Of a DNA stretch of 64,000 nucleotides, positions 61,082-64,000 are shown piece by piece (the first letter of the stretch is position 1; each line of letters opens with the position of its first letter). The notes under the pieces were generated by a model, which did no database searches, was not told the origin of the DNA, and saw only the letters and a program-made list of their open reading frames with translations. Made by a program: the position numbers and the translations under genes. Source of the DNA: Acidaminobacter sp. (GTDB lineage Bacteria > Bacillota > Clostridia > Peptostreptococcales > Acidaminobacteraceae); NCBI RefSeq assembly GCF_030247605.1, contig NZ_JAOTSB010000004.1, positions 1-64,000 of the forward strand, given 5' to 3'.

Positions 61082-61384
61082 GGGCTCACCTCATACGATT
61101 TGATAAAGATCAAAGTCGATCCCGCTTCACAAATTAATTATGGATAATGAATTAATACCCAAACTTTCACCCTTCTGAGAAGGTTTAACACATGTTTACA
61201 GCGTATATTGGGTAACTATTACATGAACCAGCAACTCATCAAGTTTTAAACAACCGGCTCAATCAGATTTACAGCCAGTTCAAAGGCTGTTGTTTTGCCG
61301 ATGGTCAACGCCACCAACACCCATCCCCATCCCGAAACTCAACCGCGTCACCAAATAAAACAATATAAAAGCGAGGCTGCGAAA
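61082..61384. other. Intergenic region before SDR gene
   Basis: About 300 nt with no gene. It contains an ATTAATTATGGATAATGAATTAAT-type AT-rich segment and one motif copy preceded by TTTT (61297-61306), which creates a spurious upstream TTG start (61295) for the SDR frame. Confidence 0.5.
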
Positions 61385-62164
61385 ATGATACAAACGAACA
61401 ATGACAACCAGCGGGTCGTCCTGATTACCGGCGGCGGTCAAGGTATTGGAAGGGCACTCGTCCTTCACTTCCTCAAACTTGGCTATGCCGTTGCTGCCAT
61501 GGAAATAGACAGAGAAGCCAACGAAGAGCTCCGCACCATTACCCGAAATCAAGGTGTTTGCCTCGTCCTCGAAAGCGATGTCAGCAGCGAAAGCGATATT
61601 TCAAACGCCATCTCACAAACGATCCAAGTCTTCAGGCGTCTGGACGCTGTCATTCATAACGCCGCCGTCACGGCAAATCAACCCGTGGAGACCCTTTCCC
61701 TCGAAGCTTGGAATCACGTCCTAGCCGTCAACCTGACAGCGGGATTCCTCCTGGCAAAGCACGCCGCCCCCCACCTGAGGCAGTCAGAAGGCGGCGGCTC
61801 AATGGTCCTTCTCGCTTCTACCAGAGCCTTGATGTCTGAGGCCAATACTGAAGCCTATTCCGCGTCAAAGGGCGGCATAGTCGCCCTTACCCACGCTCTT
61901 GCCGTCAGTCTAGGGCCTGAAATCCGCGTCAACTGCATCAGCCCTGGATGGATCGAGACGCGGGACTGGCAAAAAGCCTCAAAAGCAACCCCCCCGGTGC
62001 ACAGCGAGGAAGACAAGTCCCAACATCCTGTTGGGCGGGTCGGTGTTCCTGAAGACATCGCCAGAACCGCGGCGTTTCTGATCGATCCGGGCAGCGGATT
62101 CATCACAGGCGAGAATGTCGTCGTGGACGGGGGCATGACCAAAAAGATGATCTATGTGGAGTGA
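61385..62164 (+). CDS. Short-chain dehydrogenase/reductase
   Basis: 259 residues from ATG 61385 (GAGG upstream). Classical SDR: cofactor motif TGGGQGIGRA at residues 16-25, NAA at HNAAV, catalytic Ser-Tyr-Lys in LASTRALM...YSASKGG, and SPGWIETR after it. The final VVDGGMTKK motif is typical of the C2 subtype. No substrate can be predicted; it stands alone. Confidence 0.9.
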   Translation: MIQTNNDNQRVVLITGGGQGIGRALVLHFLKLGYAVAAMEIDREANEELRTITRNQGVCLVLESDVSSESDISNAISQTIQVFRRLDAVIHNAAVTANQPVETLSLEAWNHVLAVNLTAGFLLAKHAAPHLRQSEGGGSMVLLASTRALMSEANTEAYSASKGGIVALTHALAVSLGPEIRVNCISPGWIETRDWQKASKATPPVHSEEDKSQHPVGRVGVPEDIARTAAFLIDPGSGFITGENVVVDGGMTKKMIYVE

Positions 62165-62171
62165 CACTTCC

Positions 62172-62235
62172 AAAAAAGCCCGGCGCGGGCGGTTGAGACG
62201 CTTCTCAACCGCCCGCGCCGGGCTTTCCATTTTTG
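62172..62235 (+). terminator. Terminator after SDR gene
   Basis: Long stem: AAAGCCCGGCGCGGGCGGTT with its complement ending GGCTTT (62221-62226), inner GAGA/TCTC, followed by CCATTTTT. Confidence 0.92.
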
Positions 62236-62325
62236 AAGGCGCAAAATCATAAAACCCTCAAAATTTCAAAAGTCACTAAATAACACTCCAACAAAAACAT
62301 GCATTCACTTACTTTCGCCCATACT

Positions 62326-63684
62326 TTACATCTCGACGCCTTCTCTGCCGTTTCCGGTCTCAAACGCCTTTTTTCGCCAATCCTTCAGCAGTGTCAACAG
62401 ATAAAACACTCCACCAACCAATGTCAGCAATCCCGCGGGCACTTGCCCCATCAGGACTCCGGCGCCCAGAAGCGCCACAGGCAGCACCAGTTTCGCAAGA
62501 CTCATGACTACGCTGAGAACCCGGCCCTTCAGGTGCTCCGGCACGACCAGCTGAAAGTGGTACATCAGCGGCAGATCAATCCACGCAATACCAATACCGA
62601 GCAGCAGCATGCCAGGGATTAATCCCATCCAGGTAATGGACATCAGAGGCTCCGCGACTGAGGTGCCAATATTCACAAGCTGCCACTCCATAAATCCCAT
62701 AAGCCCTCCGAGAACCACAAAGCTCGAGGCCAGAAGAACACCAGCCACTTTCATGGCCCGGTCAACACCCCATTTAAGCCATCCCAGTAAAATCGCCCCA
62801 AGGATCACACCCACAGGAGTTGCCCCCTGAACCACCCCAAGGACTTTCTCACCACCCTCCAGCGCGCGGTGCAGTACATACGGCAGTGGCACAGAAACGC
62901 AAAAGCCTATGAAAAAATTGATCGCCATTAATCGCCAGGCCAGTGAACGCATAACCGAGTCAGTCCAAACCGCTGACAAGCCCTCTCCAAATTCTCGTCG
63001 CAAAGTGCGCCACAGGCTCACTTTTTGCTTAGGCCCTTCTGAAATCAAATTGTGGACCGTCCTCAAACCTGAATCCATGTTGTCCGACACTAAACCTAAA
63101 TCCCCACCGGGACCCTCATACCGCATCCAGCTCTCCGTCAACGCGGAAAGCAAAAAAGACACGCCGTTGATCCACAAAAATGCCTCCATCCCAATCCAGG
63201 CGTAAACTAATCCGCCAAAAACCGGCCCCGCCACCGACACCACGGACTCCACCACACGACTCGAGGCATTGAGCGACATCAGCTTCGCCTCCGTCACCAG
63301 CGCCAGCTTAGACGACTCGAGACTCACTGAAAACAGCGTCGTCAGCACCGTGGTCACCACGGCAGTCGCGTAAACCGCACCCAGTGTCAACCCGTGCACT
63401 GACGCATACAGTCCCATAGCCAAAAACCACATGCCATTCAGTGCGTCCATGCCCACCACCATCCGCTTTCGGTTGAGACGGTCGGCCAGGATGCCGGCGA
63501 GGGGCATGACCAGAACCATCGGCAAAATTCCCAGAGCCAGCGTCAGCCCAAAGGTCGCCGCGCTCCCCGTCACCGCCAGCACATACCACCCGGCCGCAAA
63601 TGTATACAGCGCCGATCCGCTCTGGCTCACGGCTTTCCCCGCCAAAAATAGTCCAATGTTCCTGCGTTCCACCCAAGCGTTCAT
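62326..63684 (-). CDS. MFS transporter
   Basis: 452 residues with about 12 hydrophobic segments and the MFS loop motif GILADRLNRKRMVVG between helices 2 and 3. It resembles the MefA/macrolide-efflux-like group (N-terminal FLAGKAVSQSGSALYTFA). The substrate is not predictable. AAGGAGG precedes the ATG. One motif copy near its N-terminal end (63515) gives LPMVLVMP. Confidence 0.87.
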   Translation of the reverse strand: MNAWVERRNIGLFLAGKAVSQSGSALYTFAAGWYVLAVTGSAATFGLTLALGILPMVLVMPLAGILADRLNRKRMVVGMDALNGMWFLAMGLYASVHGLTLGAVYATAVVTTVLTTLFSVSLESSKLALVTEAKLMSLNASSRVVESVVSVAGPVFGGLVYAWIGMEAFLWINGVSFLLSALTESWMRYEGPGGDLGLVSDNMDSGLRTVHNLISEGPKQKVSLWRTLRREFGEGLSAVWTDSVMRSLAWRLMAINFFIGFCVSVPLPYVLHRALEGGEKVLGVVQGATPVGVILGAILLGWLKWGVDRAMKVAGVLLASSFVVLGGLMGFMEWQLVNIGTSVAEPLMSITWMGLIPGMLLLGIGIAWIDLPLMYHFQLVVPEHLKGRVLSVVMSLAKLVLPVALLGAGVLMGQVPAGLLTLVGGVFYLLTLLKDWRKKAFETGNGREGVEM

Positions 63685-63780
63685 GTTGCTCCCTCCTTAC
63701 CCTTATTGAACACCCGGGGTCTGACCCCATGTCAACGGGACTTTTGAACCAATTTCAGACAAAATGAAGCAAAAAATCAA

Positions 63781-63824
63781 AGAAGATGGCCCTAACCCCA
63801 TGATTCCCGGGCAGGCCATCTTCG
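63781..63824. terminator. Terminator hairpin upstream of MFS gene
   Basis: AGAAGATGGCC (63781-63791) and GGCCATCTTC (63814-63823). T residues follow on both strands. It ends the minus-strand gene at 63911. Confidence 0.75.
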
Positions 63825-63910
63825 TTTATCCCCATTATGCCTCAAAACTGAGTTTTAGCCGATGGTCACCGCATCCCCACCCCCGCCAAACTGTTCAACG
63901 CGTTCACGAT

Positions 63911-64000
63911 CTACGCCAGGCCTTCACCAACAGAACCTCGCTCGCCAACCACCACGACGGTCTTGACTCTCTCATCTGCTTCAAAATAGTCTTCGTAGAC
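63911..64000 (-). CDS. C-terminal fragment of an unidentified gene
   Basis: Only the last 29 codons and the stop are inside the window, ending VGERGSVGEGLA. The segment contains YEDYFEADERVKTVVVV, faintly like the end of RidA-type proteins, but too short to assign. The gene continues beyond the window. Confidence 0.5.
   Translation of the reverse strand, partial: VYEDYFEADERVKTVVVVGERGSVGEGLA

Overview
The window looks like chromosomal DNA of a strictly anaerobic, amino-acid-fermenting Firmicute (class Clostridia). The pointers are a selenocysteine-dependent glycine/sarcosine/betaine-reductase protein B pair with GrdX, a flavodiiron protein beside a Ric-type repair protein, a double-cubane-cluster reductase, an LPXTG surface protein with sortase, a cyclic-di-GMP-I riboswitch, a Firmicute-type LexA box and strong AGGAGG ribosome binding sites. 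Base composition is mixed. The AAA-ATPase genes near 9-10, 17-19 and 24-26 kb look AT-richer than their neighbours. I saw no tRNA, rRNA, CRISPR array, transposase or prophage gene.

Layout. 0-4 kb is cell surface: an LPXTG repeat protein cut by the window start, a sortase, and a c-di-GMP-riboswitch-controlled secreted transglutaminase-like protein. 4-14 kb holds single metabolic genes: DHFR-like, DUF188, MarR-nitroreductase, a C_GCAxxG_C_C protein, D-cysteine desulfhydrase with a lipoprotein, an AAA/DUF4143 ATPase, an M20 peptidase and an AbgT transporter. 14-17.4 kb is an oxygen/NO-defence module: a four-cysteine FNR-type regulator divergent from ric, with an FNR box, followed by a flavodiiron protein. 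17.5-30 kb has two more AAA ATPases, NUDIX, mutY, a lipoprotein MsrAB fusion, a MATE pump, a lipoprotein, OsmC, a secreted SGNH hydrolase behind a structured leader, and a zinc-ribbon methyltransferase with an apparently non-canonical start. 30-42 kb has two Fe(III)-type ABC importers. One carries a PP2C-like phosphatase gene inside the operon. Between them lie a CD3072/CD3073-type pair, a DUF1858 peptide and a peroxiredoxin. 41.7-48 kb is one five-gene operon joining a double-cubane-cluster reductase to a complete ABC importer with a DUF3798 binding protein. 48-55 kb has agmatinase, a stalk-domain protein, a LexA-box-controlled radical-SAM/UDG-linked repair pair, a VOC protein and an anion transporter. 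55-60.3 kb is the selenoprotein module (grdX, grdE-like, grdB-like with in-frame UGA, YkvI-type transporter) beside a GntR regulator. 60.5-64 kb has a deoxyinosine glycosylase, an SDR, an MFS transporter and the end of one more gene.

Two families of short repeats run through the window. One is a palindromic REP-like element with core GGTGTCTGACACC, almost wholly intergenic. The other is a motif GCCGATGGT(CACC), which I counted by eye 29 times on both strands, in genes and between them, several times as inverted pairs at gene ends. The second behaves like a DNA uptake sequence or other genome-wide signature and is, with the reductase-importer operon and the leader RNA near 27.6 kb, the most unusual observation here.
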